NCBI GenBank assembly: GCA_025451845.1
Contig: JANWJS010000003.1
Coordinates: 1-62,152, forward strand
Length of the DNA stretch: 62,152 nt
From: Steroidobacteraceae bacterium
GTDB taxonomy: Bacteria; Pseudomonadota; Gammaproteobacteria; Steroidobacterales; Steroidobacteraceae
Reading direction: 5' to 3'
Below the pieces are notes generated by a model, which did no database searches, was not told the origin of the DNA, and was given only the letters and a program-made list of their open reading frames with translations. Positions 1 through 11,420 of this stretch are shown here, piece by piece (the stretch's first letter is position 1; each line of letters starts with the position of its first letter). The position numbers and the translations under genes were made by a program.

Positions 1-308
1 AGCGAGATCTCGTTGTAGCTCGCGTAGGCGCCGCCGATCTTGCCGTCGGAGTTGTCGAACACGAGCTCCACGGAGGCGGTGCCCACCGGCTTCCTGGCCG
101 AGGAGCCGTTGAAGATGACATCCGCCATGTTGTCGCCGCGCAGGTGCTTGGCCGACAGCTCACCCATCACCCAGCGCACCGCATCGATGACGTTGGATTT
201 GCCGCAGCCGTTCGGGCCGACGACACCGGTGAGATTGCTGGGAAAGCTGACTTGCGTGGGATCGACGAAGGATTTGAAGCCGGCGAGCTTGATCTTGGTC
301 AGCCGCAT
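1..308 (-). CDS. smc: Chromosome segregation ATPase SMC (N-terminal fragment, cut by window edge)
   Basis: SMC is the ATPase core of bacterial condensin, which compacts and segregates the chromosome. Reading on the minus strand from ATG at 308, 102 residues are present before the window ends. They hold the SMC head start ([14 protein letters not shown]), the Walker A motif GPNGCGKSN near residues 32-40, and the conserved [11 protein letters not shown] segment that follows. The hinge, coiled coils and Walker B half lie outside the window. The gene diverges from queF across about 185 bp. The family call is firm; completeness cannot be judged. Confidence 0.95.
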   Translation of the reverse strand, partial: MRLTKIKLAGFKSFVDPTQVSFPSNLTGVVGPNGCGKSNVIDAVRWVMGELSAKHLRGDNMADVIFNGSSARKPVGTASVELVFDNSDGKIGGAYASYNEIS

Positions 309-493
309 CTATGCTGTCTTCCGCACCTGATGATTATCCCGAACTAACACGCCCCCCCACGCCCCCGGCACAGGGACGTGCCCCGCCGCCGCAGGTGGCG
401 GAGGTCGCGGGCAAAAACCGCGCTTTTGCTCGCGACCGCGCTGGGCCGGGCAGGATGCCCGGATCCAGCGCTTATATAGTAGAGTAAATCGCC

Positions 494-883
494 ATGCCCT
501 CACAGCCCACGCACGATCTCGAGACGTTCGCCAATCCGCGGCCCGAGCACGATTACACGATCCGGATGCGGATTCCGGAGTTCACCTGCCTCTGTCCGAA
601 AACCGGGCAGCCGGACTTCGCGACGCTCGAGCTCGAGTACGTGCCCGACCGCGCGTGCGTGGAGCTCAAATCGCTGAAGCTCTACGTCTGGTCGTTTCGC
701 GATCGCGGAGCGTTCCACGAGGCGGTGACCAACGAGATTGCCGACCACCTCACCCGGACGCTCGCGCCGCGGTTCCTGCGCCTGCAGGCGCGCTTCAAGG
801 TGCGCGGCGGTATCCACACCCGCGTGATCGTGGAGCGGCGGCAGGAGGGGTGGGTGCCGGCGCCCCCCATAGCCCTTTCCTAA
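494..883 (+). CDS. queF: NADPH-dependent 7-cyano-7-deazaguanine reductase (short, type I)
   Basis: QueF reduces the nitrile preQ0 to the amine preQ1 in queuosine tRNA modification. The 129-residue protein has the short unimodular layout rather than the tandem E. coli form. Visible family marks are the catalytic cysteine region CPKTGQPDF (residues 34-42), the VELKSLKLY segment that includes the family motif, and the substrate-binding FHE. The ATG at 494 is the only start that keeps the T-fold N-terminus. The preceding 185 bp contain an AT-rich TATATAGTAGAG stretch that may be the promoter, but no preQ1 riboswitch that I can recognise. Confidence 0.93.
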   Translation: MPSQPTHDLETFANPRPEHDYTIRMRIPEFTCLCPKTGQPDFATLELEYVPDRACVELKSLKLYVWSFRDRGAFHEAVTNEIADHLTRTLAPRFLRLQARFKVRGGIHTRVIVERRQEGWVPAPPIALS

Positions 884-911
884 GAAACCCATTAGCCCCC
901 CCACCTGCCAC

Positions 912-939
912 TGTACAGACCCCGGCACGCCGGTATAAT
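912..939 (+). promoter_or_regulatory. Likely sigma-70 promoter of dksA
   Basis: TGTACA (912-917) and a perfect TATAAT (934-939) are separated by 16 bp, 42 bp upstream of the dksA start codon. The -10 is excellent and the -35 is fair. The site lies just past the end of queF, so dksA can be transcribed separately. Confidence 0.6.
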
Positions 940-980
940 CGCGCGTCCTTCACAAGGCCCATGCTTTTGAGGAGCGACGA

Positions 981-1817
981 ATGCCGGCCAAGAAGCCCGC
1001 GCCAAAGTCCGCGAAGGGTAAGAAGGCGGCGATTGTAAGACCTGCGGCCAAGAAGGCCGCAACCACTCGCAGGCCGCAGGCCGAGCAGCGAGGCAGGGAC
1101 GCTGAGCGCGCCAAAGTGGCGGCTGCTCACGTCCACAAGACGGCGGCTGCGCCGGTTCGGGCATCGACCCCGACCGCAGACGCGCCCATCACCCCACCGA
1201 CTAAGGAAGCAACCACAGAGATGCGCAAGGCCGCACATTCCACATCTTCCACATCCCAGGCGACTCCCCCGGCGGGGAAGGCTCCGGTTTCCAGTTCCCG
1301 CGACGACACTCATGTGCCGCAGGCCGTGACGGGCGCCACCGTCGATCCGGACGAGGTCGAAAGCGCCGAGCCCGGCAGCCTCCTCGCAGGTCCGCGCAAC
1401 GTCCAGCCCTACATCGCCAAGCGCGGCGAGCAGTACATGAGCAAGGAGCAGCTCGATCACTTCCGCCTCATCCTCAACAGCTGGAAGCGCGACTTGATGG
1501 TCGAGGTCGATCGCACCGTCACGCACATGAAGGACGAGGCAGCCAACTTCCCCGATCCCAACGACCGCGCCACGCAGGAAGAGGAATTCAGCCTGGAGCT
1601 GCGCACGCGCGATCGTGAGCGCAAGCTCATTCGCAAGATCGATGAGGCGCTGAAGCGGATCGAGGACGGCAGCTACGGCTACTGCCTGGAGACCGGCGAG
1701 GAGATCGGCATCAAGCGCCTGGAGGCACGGCCGGTCGCAACCTTGACGCTCGAGGCCCAGGAGCGGCGCGAGCGGCGCGAGCGGCAGTACGGCGACCGCG
1801 ACGACCGTTACCGATAA
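981..1817 (+). CDS. dksA: DksA-family RNA polymerase-binding factor, zinc-cysteine-poor, with long basic N-terminal extension
   Basis: DksA enters the RNA polymerase secondary channel and, with ppGpp, adjusts transcription initiation. The C-terminal ~135 residues match DksA, including the coiled-coil tip FPDPNDRATQEE with the two Asp and the Ala that are functionally important in E. coli. Of the four zinc-finger cysteines only Cys235 remains; the other positions are Thr238, Thr256 and Ala259, as in zinc-independent DksA forms. Residues 1 to about 140 are low-complexity Lys/Ala/Pro/Thr-rich, histone-H1-like, and make the protein about twice the usual length. Start ATG at 981 follows a GAGGAG ribosome-binding site. 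gluQRS lies just downstream, as in many gammaproteobacteria. Confidence 0.92.
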   Translation: MPAKKPAPKSAKGKKAAIVRPAAKKAATTRRPQAEQRGRDAERAKVAAAHVHKTAAAPVRASTPTADAPITPPTKEATTEMRKAAHSTSSTSQATPPAGKAPVSSSRDDTHVPQAVTGATVDPDEVESAEPGSLLAGPRNVQPYIAKRGEQYMSKEQLDHFRLILNSWKRDLMVEVDRTVTHMKDEAANFPDPNDRATQEEEFSLELRTRDRERKLIRKIDEALKRIEDGSYGYCLETGEEIGIKRLEARPVATLTLEAQERRERRERQYGDRDDRYR

Positions 1818-1824
1818 GGGGCGT

Positions 1825-1965
1825 CAACAGCAAATCACTGAGCGGCCCAGGGCCGCTCCCTGGGCCGCGAGGTCGACATGGCCACAGGGCCGCGCTCGCC
1901 CGAGAAAATCGCCGGGAGCGATTTTCGGCAACCGAAGGCTGGCCCGGAGGGCTCGGCGCAGGATC
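1825..1965 (+). repeat. Diverged dispersed repeat, copy A, carrying a palindrome, RBS and start codon
   Basis: The centre is an imperfect palindrome (1905-1925) running AAAATCGC...GCGATTTT, which is the exact 21-base reverse complement of 6740-6760. Matching flanks extend on both sides. A GGGCCGCGAGGTC block (1862-1874) also occurs at 6789-6801 on the other strand, and looser similarity runs from just after the dksA stop to about 1965. In both copies GAGGT is followed after 3-4 bases by ATG. Here that ATG (1878) is the only usable start of gluQRS. Boundaries are approximate, from alignment by eye. Confidence 0.65.
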
Positions 1966-2867
1966 GCCCCGAGCCGCCGCCGCCAGGCGACTTCGGGCCA
2001 ATCTACATCGGTCGGTTTGCTCCTTCTCCCACGGGGTCGTTGCACCTCGGCTCACTGTTGGCTGCGGTCGGCAGCTTCCTCGACGCACGCAGCCGTGGCG
2101 GGCGCTGGCTCGTGCGCATCGAAGACCTCGACCCCGCGCGGGTGGTAGCCGGCTGCGCCGATGAGATGTTGCGGACTCTCGAGGCGTTCGGCCTGTTGTG
2201 GGACGGCGAGGTCAAATACCAAAGCCGCCGTACGCATCTTTACGGCGAGGCGCTCGAGTCGTTGCGCGTGGCGGGGCACACGTTCGAATGCAGCTGTTCG
2301 CGCCGGGAGCTGAGCGGGGAGGATTCAGGCTACCCAGGCACCTGCCGCGGCGGACCCCGAAGATCCGGCGATTCGGCCATCCGCTTCCGCGTCGATGAGA
2401 CCGAGACGGTCGCCTTCGAGGACCGCTTCCAGGGGGAGATCGCGCTGGCCATGGGCAAGTTGGGAGATGTCATCGTGCGGCGCCGGGACGGGGTGTTCGC
2501 CTACCAGCTCGCGGTGGTCGTGGATGATGCCTTGCAGGGCATCACCGACGTCGTGCGTGGGGCGGATCTCCTCGAGAGCACCGGCTGGCAGATCGCCCTA
2601 CAGCGCGCTCTGCGCCTGCAGACCCCTCGCTATGCGCATTTGCCGCTGCTGCTCGAGCGCGCCGGCGACAAGCTCTCGAAGTCGCGCCGCTCACCGGCGC
2701 TCGAACCCGGCCGAGCCGGCGTTGCGCTGCTGAGTATTCTGCGGCTGCTGGGACTCTCTGCGCCCGCGCAGCTCGAGGGCGCGACTGCGGGGACCCTGCT
2801 CGAATGGGCGACAGCTTCCTGGCGAGAGCGGCCGCTGCCGCTCGCGCGCGAATGGATATTGCCGTAA
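1878..2867 (+). CDS. gluQRS: Glutamyl-Q tRNA(Asp) synthetase
   Basis: GluQRS is a truncated GluRS paralogue that attaches glutamate to the queuosine of tRNA(Asp). The class I signature (FAPSPTGSLHLGSLLAAVG) begins about residue 48, followed by RIEDLDPAR, CSCSRRELS and a KLSKS-type loop (DKLSKSRR). The anticodon-binding domain of true GluRS is absent, giving the expected compact size (329 residues). The first ~40 residues are Pro/Gly-rich and not part of the family; they are encoded by the repeat at 1825-1965, and no other ATG, GTG or TTG occurs in frame before the catalytic core. queF, acting upstream in the same modification, is 1 kb away. Confidence 0.93.
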   Translation: MATGPRSPEKIAGSDFRQPKAGPEGSAQDRPEPPPPGDFGPIYIGRFAPSPTGSLHLGSLLAAVGSFLDARSRGGRWLVRIEDLDPARVVAGCADEMLRTLEAFGLLWDGEVKYQSRRTHLYGEALESLRVAGHTFECSCSRRELSGEDSGYPGTCRGGPRRSGDSAIRFRVDETETVAFEDRFQGEIALAMGKLGDVIVRRRDGVFAYQLAVVVDDALQGITDVVRGADLLESTGWQIALQRALRLQTPRYAHLPLLLERAGDKLSKSRRSPALEPGRAGVALLSILRLLGLSAPAQLEGATAGTLLEWATASWRERPLPLAREWILP

Positions 2868-2927
2868 GAGAGATCGTCCACCGGCAAAGCCCGGAGGCCG
2901 TGCCGGCGGACTGATACGGCCGCGGAT

Positions 2928-5015
2928 TTACGCCGCGTCGACGTCGCGCATCGACAGGCGGATGCGGCCCTGACGGTCGACTTCCAGCACCTTCACGCGG
3001 ATGACATCGCCTTCCTTGAGCTTGTCGCTCACACGCTCGACACGCTCGTTGGAGATCTGCGAGATGTGCACGAGGCCATCGCGGCCCGGCAGGATGGTGA
3101 CGAAGGCGCCGAAGTCCATCAGACGCGCCACCTTACCCTCGTACACCTGTCCGACCTCCACGTCGGCCGTAATCAGCTCGATGCGCCGCTGCGCCTCGCG
3201 ACCCGCGGTTCCGTTCACCGAAGCGATTTTCACCGTGCCGTCGCTCTCGATGTCGATGGTAGTGCCGGTCTCCTCGGTGATCTGGCGGATCACCGCCCCA
3301 CCCTTGCCGATCACGTCGCGAATCTTCTCCGGATCGATCTTCAGGGTGATGATGGACGGAGCCCACTCCGACATGCGGTCGCGCGGCTCGCGAATGACCT
3401 TGTTCATCTCGCCGAGGATGTGCAGCCGCCCGTCACGCGCCTGCTCCAGCGCCACCTTCATGATCTCGGGCGTGACACCCTCGACCTTGATGTCCATCTG
3501 CAGCGCGGTCACGCCGTCCTTCGTCCCGGCGACCTTGAAGTCCATGTCGCCCAGATGATCCTCATCGCCCAGGATGTCGGTGAGCACTTTGTAGCGGTTG
3601 CCCTCGAGCACGAGGCCCATCGCGACACCCGCCACCGGCGCCTTGATCGGTACGCCCGCATCCATGAGCGACAGGCAGCTGCCGCAGACGCTCGCCATGG
3701 AGCTCGAGCCGTTGGATTCCAGGATCTCCGACACGATGCGGATGACATAAGGGAATGTCGCCATGTCGGGCATCACCGCCTTGACACCGCGGCGCGCGAG
3801 ATTGCCATGGCCGATCTCGCGGCGCTTGGGGGAGCCCATCATGCCGGTCTCACCCACCGAGAACGGCGGGAAGTTGTAATGCAGCATGAAAGGCTCGCGT
3901 CGCTCGCCCTCCAGCCCGTCGATGATCTGCGCATCGCGGGTGGTGCCGAGCGTCGTCACGACGATTGCCTGTGTCTCTCCGCGAGTGAAGAGCGCGGAGC
4001 CGTGGGTGCGCGGCAGCACGCCCACCTTGACGGTGATGGGCCGGACGGTCTTGGTGTCGCGGCCGTCGATGCGCGCCTCGCCGTTCAGGATCCGCTGGCG
4101 CACGATGTTGCTCTCGAGCTTGAAGAGGGCGCCGTCGATCTGCTCCGACGTCCACTTGGGCGCTTCGCCACCCGTCAGGGTGCTGAGGGTCTGCGCCTTG
4201 ACCTCGGAGATGCGCGCATGGCGCTGCTGCTTCTCCGTGATGGTGTACGCCTGCGCAAGAGCGGCCTGGGCGTGCAGCGCGACTGCGCTGGTCAGCTCCG
4301 CATTCTCCGCCGGGCCCTGCCAGTTCCAGCGCGGCTTGCCGGCTTCGGCCGCCAGCTCGCGAATGGCGCCGATGGCGATCTGCATCTGCTGATGGCCGAA
4401 GACCACCGCGCCCAACATCACATCCTCCGCCAATCCCTTCGCCTCCGACTCCACCATGAGAACACCGTGCTCCGTGGCGGCCACGACGAGGTGCAGCTGC
4501 GACTCGGTGAGCTGCGTGGCGGTGGGATTGAGGAGATATTGGCCGTCCTTCCAGCCGACGCGGGCGGCGCCGATCGGGCCATTGAAAGGTACGCCGGAAA
4601 GGGTGAGCGCCGCGGAAGCGCCGAGCAGTGCGGGGATGTCGGGATCGATCTCCGGGTCGACCGAGAGCACCGTGGCGACTACCTGCACTTCGTTGTAGAA
4701 GCCGTCAGGAAAGAGCGGACGGATCGGCCGGTCGATGAGGCGCGACGTGAGCGTCTCCTTCTCGGTGGGACGACCCTCACGCTTGAAGAAGCCGCCCGGT
4801 ATGCGTCCGGCGGCATACGTCTTCTCCACGTAGTTGACGGTGAGAGGCAGGAAATCGCGGCCGGCGGCGGCCGTCTGTCGGGCGCACGCGGTGACCAACA
4901 CCACGGTATCGCCCATCGAAACCCGCACGGCGCCTTCGGCCTGGCGGGCCATCTCGCCCGTCTCGATGATGACCGTGTGGGGACCGTACTGAAATGATTT
5001 GCTGACAACGCTCAA
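2928..5015 (-). CDS. pnp: Polyribonucleotide nucleotidyltransferase (PNPase)
   Basis: PNPase is a phosphorolytic 3'-5' exoribonuclease of the RNA degradosome. At 695 residues it has the full layout: two RNase PH-like domains ([13 protein letters not shown] at the start of the first; [15 protein letters not shown] at the start of the second), a KH domain ([16 protein letters not shown], about residue 565) and a C-terminal S1 domain ([13 protein letters not shown]). The start is TTG at 5015, supported by GAGG eight bases upstream. It follows rpsO on the minus strand across a 90-bp spacer with a terminator-like hairpin, the same arrangement as in E. coli. Confidence 0.97.
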   Translation of the reverse strand: MSVVSKSFQYGPHTVIIETGEMARQAEGAVRVSMGDTVVLVTACARQTAAAGRDFLPLTVNYVEKTYAAGRIPGGFFKREGRPTEKETLTSRLIDRPIRPLFPDGFYNEVQVVATVLSVDPEIDPDIPALLGASAALTLSGVPFNGPIGAARVGWKDGQYLLNPTATQLTESQLHLVVAATEHGVLMVESEAKGLAEDVMLGAVVFGHQQMQIAIGAIRELAAEAGKPRWNWQGPAENAELTSAVALHAQAALAQAYTITEKQQRHARISEVKAQTLSTLTGGEAPKWTSEQIDGALFKLESNIVRQRILNGEARIDGRDTKTVRPITVKVGVLPRTHGSALFTRGETQAIVVTTLGTTRDAQIIDGLEGERREPFMLHYNFPPFSVGETGMMGSPKRREIGHGNLARRGVKAVMPDMATFPYVIRIVSEILESNGSSSMASVCGSCLSLMDAGVPIKAPVAGVAMGLVLEGNRYKVLTDILGDEDHLGDMDFKVAGTKDGVTALQMDIKVEGVTPEIMKVALEQARDGRLHILGEMNKVIREPRDRMSEWAPSIITLKIDPEKIRDVIGKGGAVIRQITEETGTTIDIESDGTVKIASVNGTAGREAQRRIELITADVEVGQVYEGKVARLMDFGAFVTILPGRDGLVHISQISNERVERVSDKLKEGDVIRVKVLEVDRQGRIRLSMRDVDAA

Positions 5016-5057
5016 GCTCGAGCCCTCGGAAAAGAAAGGAAGTGGCTCCCAAACACA

Positions 5058-5081
5058 AAGGCCGCGCGATGCGGCGGCCTT
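5058..5081 (-). terminator. Hairpin between rpsO and pnp (terminator or processing site)
   Basis: A perfect 8-bp stem (AAGGCCGC at 5058-5065 paired with GCGGCCTT at 5074-5081) encloses an 8-base loop. On the minus strand it is followed by TGTGTTT. Its position matches the partial terminator and RNase III region between rpsO and pnp in E. coli, so read-through into pnp is probable. Confidence 0.6.
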
Positions 5082-5105
5082 GTGCTGGGCGGGATCACAT
5101 GGACG

Positions 5106-5375
5106 TTAGCGCCGCAGTCCCAGGCGCTCGACGAGCTCCTGGTACTTTGCAGGGTGCGTGGCCTTGAGATAGTCGAGGAGCTTGCGGCGTTGATTCACGA
5201 GTTTGACCAGTCCCCGGCGGGAGGAGTGATCGCGCTTGTGTGCCGTGAAATGCTCGCCGAGCCCGTTGATGCGCTCCGAAAGGAGCGCCACCTGGACCTC
5301 GGGGGAGCCGGTATCGGCGGGATCGCGCCTGTATTGCGCCAAGATGCCGCCTTTTTTCTCGCTGGTAAGAGCCAT
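5106..5375 (-). CDS. rpsO: 30S ribosomal protein S15
   Basis: S15 binds 16S rRNA early in 30S assembly. The 89-residue product has normal length and the conserved core, for example [16 protein letters not shown] and a C-terminal segment ending [13 protein letters not shown] at 5375. It is followed by pnp on the same strand. Upstream of it, a plus-strand lipoprotein gene separates it from truB, so rpsO probably has its own promoter in 5376-5503. Confidence 0.98.
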   Translation of the reverse strand: MALTSEKKGGILAQYRRDPADTGSPEVQVALLSERINGLGEHFTAHKRDHSSRRGLVKLVNQRRKLLDYLKATHPAKYQELVERLGLRR

Positions 5376-5503
5376 TGCGCCAAAATCCTAAGTGACTGTC
5401 TTAAGTAGCCTTTTGGGAAGCGCGGAATTTTAACCGGTGTAGTGCCTATAGTCCATTGGCCTCTACGCCCGCGACACCAATTAAGCGCTATACTCTTTAG
5501 GCC

Positions 5504-5776
5504 ATGACTCGAACACTCATCATCGGCATTCTGAGCGCTGCGGCCCTCGCGGCCTGCTCCACGACTCCGTCGCATCCCGCCGTCCACACTGCCTCGACCA
5601 TTCCTTTTGGCTGGTGCGCCCAAGCGAACGGCACGGCGCTGCGGCCCGGGGCACCCGGCTGCAACTCCCTGACGAAGACGTATTCCGGAGAGCAGCTGCG
5701 GCAGACCGGGTTTACGGACGTGGGCCACGCGCTTCAGATGCTGGACCCCGACGTCACGGTCCACGGCGGTCGTTAG
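5504..5776 (+). CDS. Small putative lipoprotein of unknown function
   Basis: A 90-residue protein with a lipoprotein signal: MTRTLIIGILSAAALAACS, with lipobox LAAC and predicted lipidated Cys18. The mature part has two further cysteines (WCAQANG and GAPGCNSL) that could form a disulfide, and ends in a GFTDVGHALQMLDPDVTV segment resembling short plug-like sequences. I do not recognise the family. It lies on the opposite strand inside the truB-rpsO interval and its stop overlaps the truB stop by 4 bp. A TATACT hexamer at 5489-5494 would place the transcript start about 3 bases before the ATG, so the mRNA may be nearly leaderless. Confidence 0.7.
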   Translation: MTRTLIIGILSAAALAACSTTPSHPAVHTASTIPFGWCAQANGTALRPGAPGCNSLTKTYSGEQLRQTGFTDVGHALQMLDPDVTVHGGR

Positions 5777-6657
5777 CCCGGGTTCGTGAAAAGTCGTCGC
5801 GGCCGGACTTTGCCGCGGCCGTCGGATTCGCCTAGCCCGAGAAAGCGCTTGGCGGCGTCGTACAGCCTGACTCGCCCGGGAGGGGGACTGCGCAGCAGTA
5901 CGACCTCCTGGCCGTGCCCGATGCGGTCCGCCTGCCAGCTCTCGAGCGTCACTGCCGACAGATGCTCGAGCGGCCTGTCGGCCGGCAGCAGTTCTGGTCC
6001 GGCACCCTCTTCGCACGCCCGCGTTACCGCCTCGAGCGTTTGCATCCCGTCTACCTCGAACGGTTCCACCCAGGTACGGCGCAGCGCCGTGACATGCCCG
6101 CAAGTTCCCAACGCCCGCGCGATGTCCTCTGCCAAGGTGCGCACGTACGTGCCCTTGGAGCACAGAACGTCCAGCTCTAGGGCCGCCGCAACCTGCGACA
6201 GCGGCACGAGCTCGAAAATCTCGATCTCCCGGGGCGCGCGCTCGACCGTCACGCCCGCTCGCGCCAGTCGGTAGAGCGGCTGCCCATCGCGCTTCAGCGC
6301 CGAGTACATCGGCGGGATCTGCAGCCCGGGGCCCAGGAATCCACGCAGCGCCGCCTCCAGTCCTTCCTGCCACCGCTCGGGCACCGGTGCCTCTTCGACC
6401 ACGGGCCCCTCGCGATCGCCGGTCGCGGTGCGCGCGCCGAGCCCGACCGTGAAGCGGTAGCGCTTGCGGTTGGAAAGGATCTCGCCCGCGATCTTCGTCG
6501 CTTCGCCGAGGCAGAGGGGCAGCATGCCGGTCGCGAGCGGATCGAGGCTGCCGGCATGTCCGGCCTTGCAGCCACCGAGGAGCCGGCGAACACGCTGCAG
6601 CGCCGCGTTGGATGACATTCCCGCCGGCTTGTCGAGGAGCAGTATGCCGTGGGGCAT
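5773..6657 (-). CDS. truB: tRNA pseudouridine(55) synthase
   Basis: TruB isomerises U55 in the T-loop of tRNAs and acts as a tRNA chaperone. The N-terminal signature (GILLLDKPAGMSSN) and the catalytic motif GHAGSLDPLATGML, with the nucleophilic Asp, are intact; RYRFTVGLGARTATGD and SKGTYVRTLAEDI follow. The 294 residues match the bacterial family, including a short C-terminal PUA-like tail. It sits downstream of rbfA on the minus strand; the 184-bp spacer is mostly taken up by repeat copy B. Confidence 0.97.
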   Translation of the reverse strand: MPHGILLLDKPAGMSSNAALQRVRRLLGGCKAGHAGSLDPLATGMLPLCLGEATKIAGEILSNRKRYRFTVGLGARTATGDREGPVVEEAPVPERWQEGLEAALRGFLGPGLQIPPMYSALKRDGQPLYRLARAGVTVERAPREIEIFELVPLSQVAAALELDVLCSKGTYVRTLAEDIARALGTCGHVTALRRTWVEPFEVDGMQTLEAVTRACEEGAGPELLPADRPLEHLSAVTLESWQADRIGHGQEVVLLRSPPPGRVRLYDAAKRFLGLGESDGRGKVRPRRLFTNPG

Positions 6658-6678
6658 GTCTATGGGCGCACAAGGCGC

Positions 6679-6786
6679 CTACGGCGCGTTGCCCGGCCCA
6701 TCCTGGGCCTTACCCCTTGGGGGCCGACGTTCGCCGTCCAAAATCGCTCCCGGCGATTTTGCGCGCGGCCAGCCCGATGAGGGCAT
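6679..6786 (-). CDS. Possible 35-residue peptide encoded by repeat copy B
   Basis: A reading frame starts with ATG at 6786, three bases after GAGGT, and reads MPSSGWPRAKSPGAIL... to a stop at 6679, ending 21 bp before the truB ATG. The corresponding frame in copy A (different from the gluQRS frame) gives a recognisably similar segment (RKSPGAI). This may be a real small peptide, a translational coupling device for truB, or chance reading of a structured element. No family is recognised. Confidence 0.3.
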   Translation of the reverse strand: MPSSGWPRAKSPGAILDGERRPPRGKAQDGPGNAP

Positions 6787-6840
6787 TTGACCTCGCGGCC
6801 CGAGGCCGGCTTCGCGCTGCTCAATTGTTGGCTTGCGCAC
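6680..6840 (-). repeat. Diverged dispersed repeat, copy B (rbfA-truB spacer)
   Basis: Second copy of the element described at 1825-1965, on the opposite strand but in the same orientation relative to the flanking genes: it starts right after a stop codon (rbfA) and ends near the next gene's start (truB). The 21-base core at 6740-6760 is identical (reverse complement) to copy A. The GACCTCGCGGCCC block at 6789-6801 and scattered flanking matches are shared. It fills almost the whole spacer. Confidence 0.65.
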
Positions 6841-6841
6841 G

Positions 6842-7251
6842 TCAGTCGCGGCCGCTGTCGTCGGCCACCGCACGGTCGATGAGCCCGGTCAGGCGCGCGG
6901 CCTTCTCGGCGGTATCATCGAACACGAAGTCGAGCCGCGGGGCGTGGCGCAATCCCAGCCGCCGCCCGGCCTCGCCGCGCAGGAATCCGGCGGCGCGCGT
7001 GAGGCCGCTCTGCACTTCCTCCTGCGCGTGCGTCGAGGCGAAGGGCGCGTAGAAGACCCGCACCACACCCATATCCGCCGCGAGGCGGACACCCGTGATG
7101 GTCACGCTGCCGACGCGCGGATCCTTGACCTCGCGCGCGATCAGCTCCGCGAGCACACGCTGCAGCTCCGACTCGATCTTGCGCAGCCGGCCGCCGCCCC
7201 CCACTGAGCCCCGCCCGCGCGAGGGCGAGCTCGCCAGGAAACGGCTCTTCT

Positions 7252-7255
<4 letters not shown>
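6842..7255 (-). CDS. rbfA: 30S ribosome-binding factor A
   Basis: RbfA is a KH-like cold-shock ribosome maturation factor acting on 16S rRNA. The 137-residue product shows the family core ([20 protein letters not shown], then [18 protein letters not shown] and the C-terminal [14 protein letters not shown]). The GTG start at 7255 overlaps the infB stop (GTGA), indicating translational coupling. A longer upstream reading exists but would overlap infB extensively without family support. Confidence 0.95.
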
Positions 7256-9888
<2,633 letters not shown>

Positions 9889-9901
9889 ACTTTTCGTACC
9901 C

Positions 9902-11401
9902 TCAGGCCTGACCCGCCTCGAACCAGTGGGCCCGGGCAGTCATGATGAGCTTGCCGGCTTCCTCGGCCGGTAGTCCCTCGATGTCCTTCAAATCCTCCAC
10001 CGACTGCTCGGCGAGATCCTCGCGCGTGCGCACCCCGCGCCGCGCGAGCGCGAGCGCGAGATCGGGGCTCATTCCCTCGAGCAACAGCAGGTCATCCGCC
10101 GGCATCGACTGATCCAGTGTCTCCTCGCTCGCGATCGCCTGAGTCAGCAGGACATCCCGAGCACGATTGCGCAGCTCCTTGACGATCTCCGCGTCGAACT
10201 CCTCGATGGAGGCGAGCTCTCCCTGCGGCACGTAGGCGATCTCCTCGACAGTCGAGAATCCCTCCTGCGCGAGAATGGTGGCCACGTCCTCATCGACATC
10301 GAGCTGCTTCATGAACAGCTGCACCAACGACTTCGCCTCCGACTCGCTCTTGGCCTCCGCATCGGATTCGGTCATCACGTTGAGCTCCCAGCCGCTGAGC
10401 TGGCTCGCGAGGCGGATGTTCTGCCCGCCGCGGCCGATCGCCTGCGAGAGCTTCTCCTCCGCGACCGCGATGTCCATGCTGTGTGAGTCCTCATCCACTA
10501 CGATCGACATCACTTCCGCCGGCGACATCGCGTTGATGACGAACTGCGCGGGATTCTCATTGTGAGGGATGATGTCGACCCGCTCGCCGGCGATCTCGTT
10601 GGATACCGCCTGCACGCGCGAGCCGCGCATCCCGACGCAGGCGCCCACAGGATCGATGCGCGGATCATTGCTGCGTACGGCGATCTTCGCGCGCACGCCC
10701 GGATCGCGGGCGGCGCCCAGGATCTGGATGAGTCCCTGGCCGACCTCCGGCACCTCGAGTTTGAAAAGCTCGACCAGAAACTCCGGTGCGGTCCGCGTCA
10801 GGAAGAGCTGCGGTCCGCGCAATTCCGCGCGGACTTCCTTGAGGAACGCCTTGATGCGGTCCTGCGCCTTCACCTGCTCGCGCGGAATCATGTCAGTCCG
10901 GGGCACGAAGCCCTCGGCGTTGGAGCCGAGGTCGACGAAGATGCCGTTGCGGTCGACGCGCTTGACGACGCCGCTCACAAGCGTGCCGACGCGATCCTGA
11001 TACGCGTCCACGACCTGCTGGCGCTCCGCTTCGCGCACTTTCTGCACGATGACCTGTTTGGCCTGCTGCGCGGCGATGCGCCCGAACGATACCGACTCCA
11101 TCGGCTGCTCGACGAAGCCGGCGGCTTCGGCCTTGGGGTCGAGCTCGCGCGCGTCCTCCAGGCGCAGCTCGCGCTCCGGTGCCTCGAGCTCCGTCGAGTC
11201 GTCGGCAAACACCTTCCAGCGGCGGAAGGTTTCGTAGTCCCCGCTCTTGCGGTCGATGGCGACGCGCGCATCCCACTCCTCGCCGTATTTCTTGCGGGTA
11301 GCCGAAGCGAGAGCCGCCTCGAGCGCCTCGAAAATCACTTCCTTGTCGACGCCTTTCTCGTTGGAGACCGCATCGACGACCATCAGGATTTCCTTGTTCA
11401 C
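9902..11401 (-). CDS. nusA: Transcription termination/antitermination factor NusA
   Basis: NusA binds RNA polymerase and nascent RNA to control pausing, termination and antitermination. It has the N-terminal domain ([16 protein letters not shown]...RRWKVF), S1 ([21 protein letters not shown]), KH1/KH2 ([26 protein letters not shown]) and two C-terminal acidic repeats as in other gammaproteobacteria. I chose GTG at 11401, giving MNKEIL as in E. coli, because GAGAGGT ends eight bases upstream. An in-frame GTG at 11410 sits too close to that ribosome-binding site. Confidence 0.96.
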   Translation of the reverse strand: MNKEILMVVDAVSNEKGVDKEVIFEALEAALASATRKKYGEEWDARVAIDRKSGDYETFRRWKVFADDSTELEAPERELRLEDARELDPKAEAAGFVEQPMESVSFGRIAAQQAKQVIVQKVREAERQQVVDAYQDRVGTLVSGVVKRVDRNGIFVDLGSNAEGFVPRTDMIPREQVKAQDRIKAFLKEVRAELRGPQLFLTRTAPEFLVELFKLEVPEVGQGLIQILGAARDPGVRAKIAVRSNDPRIDPVGACVGMRGSRVQAVSNEIAGERVDIIPHNENPAQFVINAMSPAEVMSIVVDEDSHSMDIAVAEEKLSQAIGRGGQNIRLASQLSGWELNVMTESDAEAKSESEAKSLVQLFMKQLDVDEDVATILAQEGFSTVEEIAYVPQGELASIEEFDAEIVKELRNRARDVLLTQAIASEETLDQSMPADDLLLLEGMSPDLALALARRGVRTREDLAEQSVEDLKDIEGLPAEEAGKLIMTARAHWFEAGQA

Positions 11402-11420
11402 TACTGTCACCTCTCGCCAG

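Noticed and set aside
309..493. preQ1 riboswitch upstream of queF
   Set aside because: No preQ1-I or -II consensus was recognised; only an AT-rich promoter-like stretch.
3066..4997. Long open frame antisense to pnp
   Set aside because: A high-GC shadow of pnp; no ribosome-binding site or family similarity, while pnp is certain.
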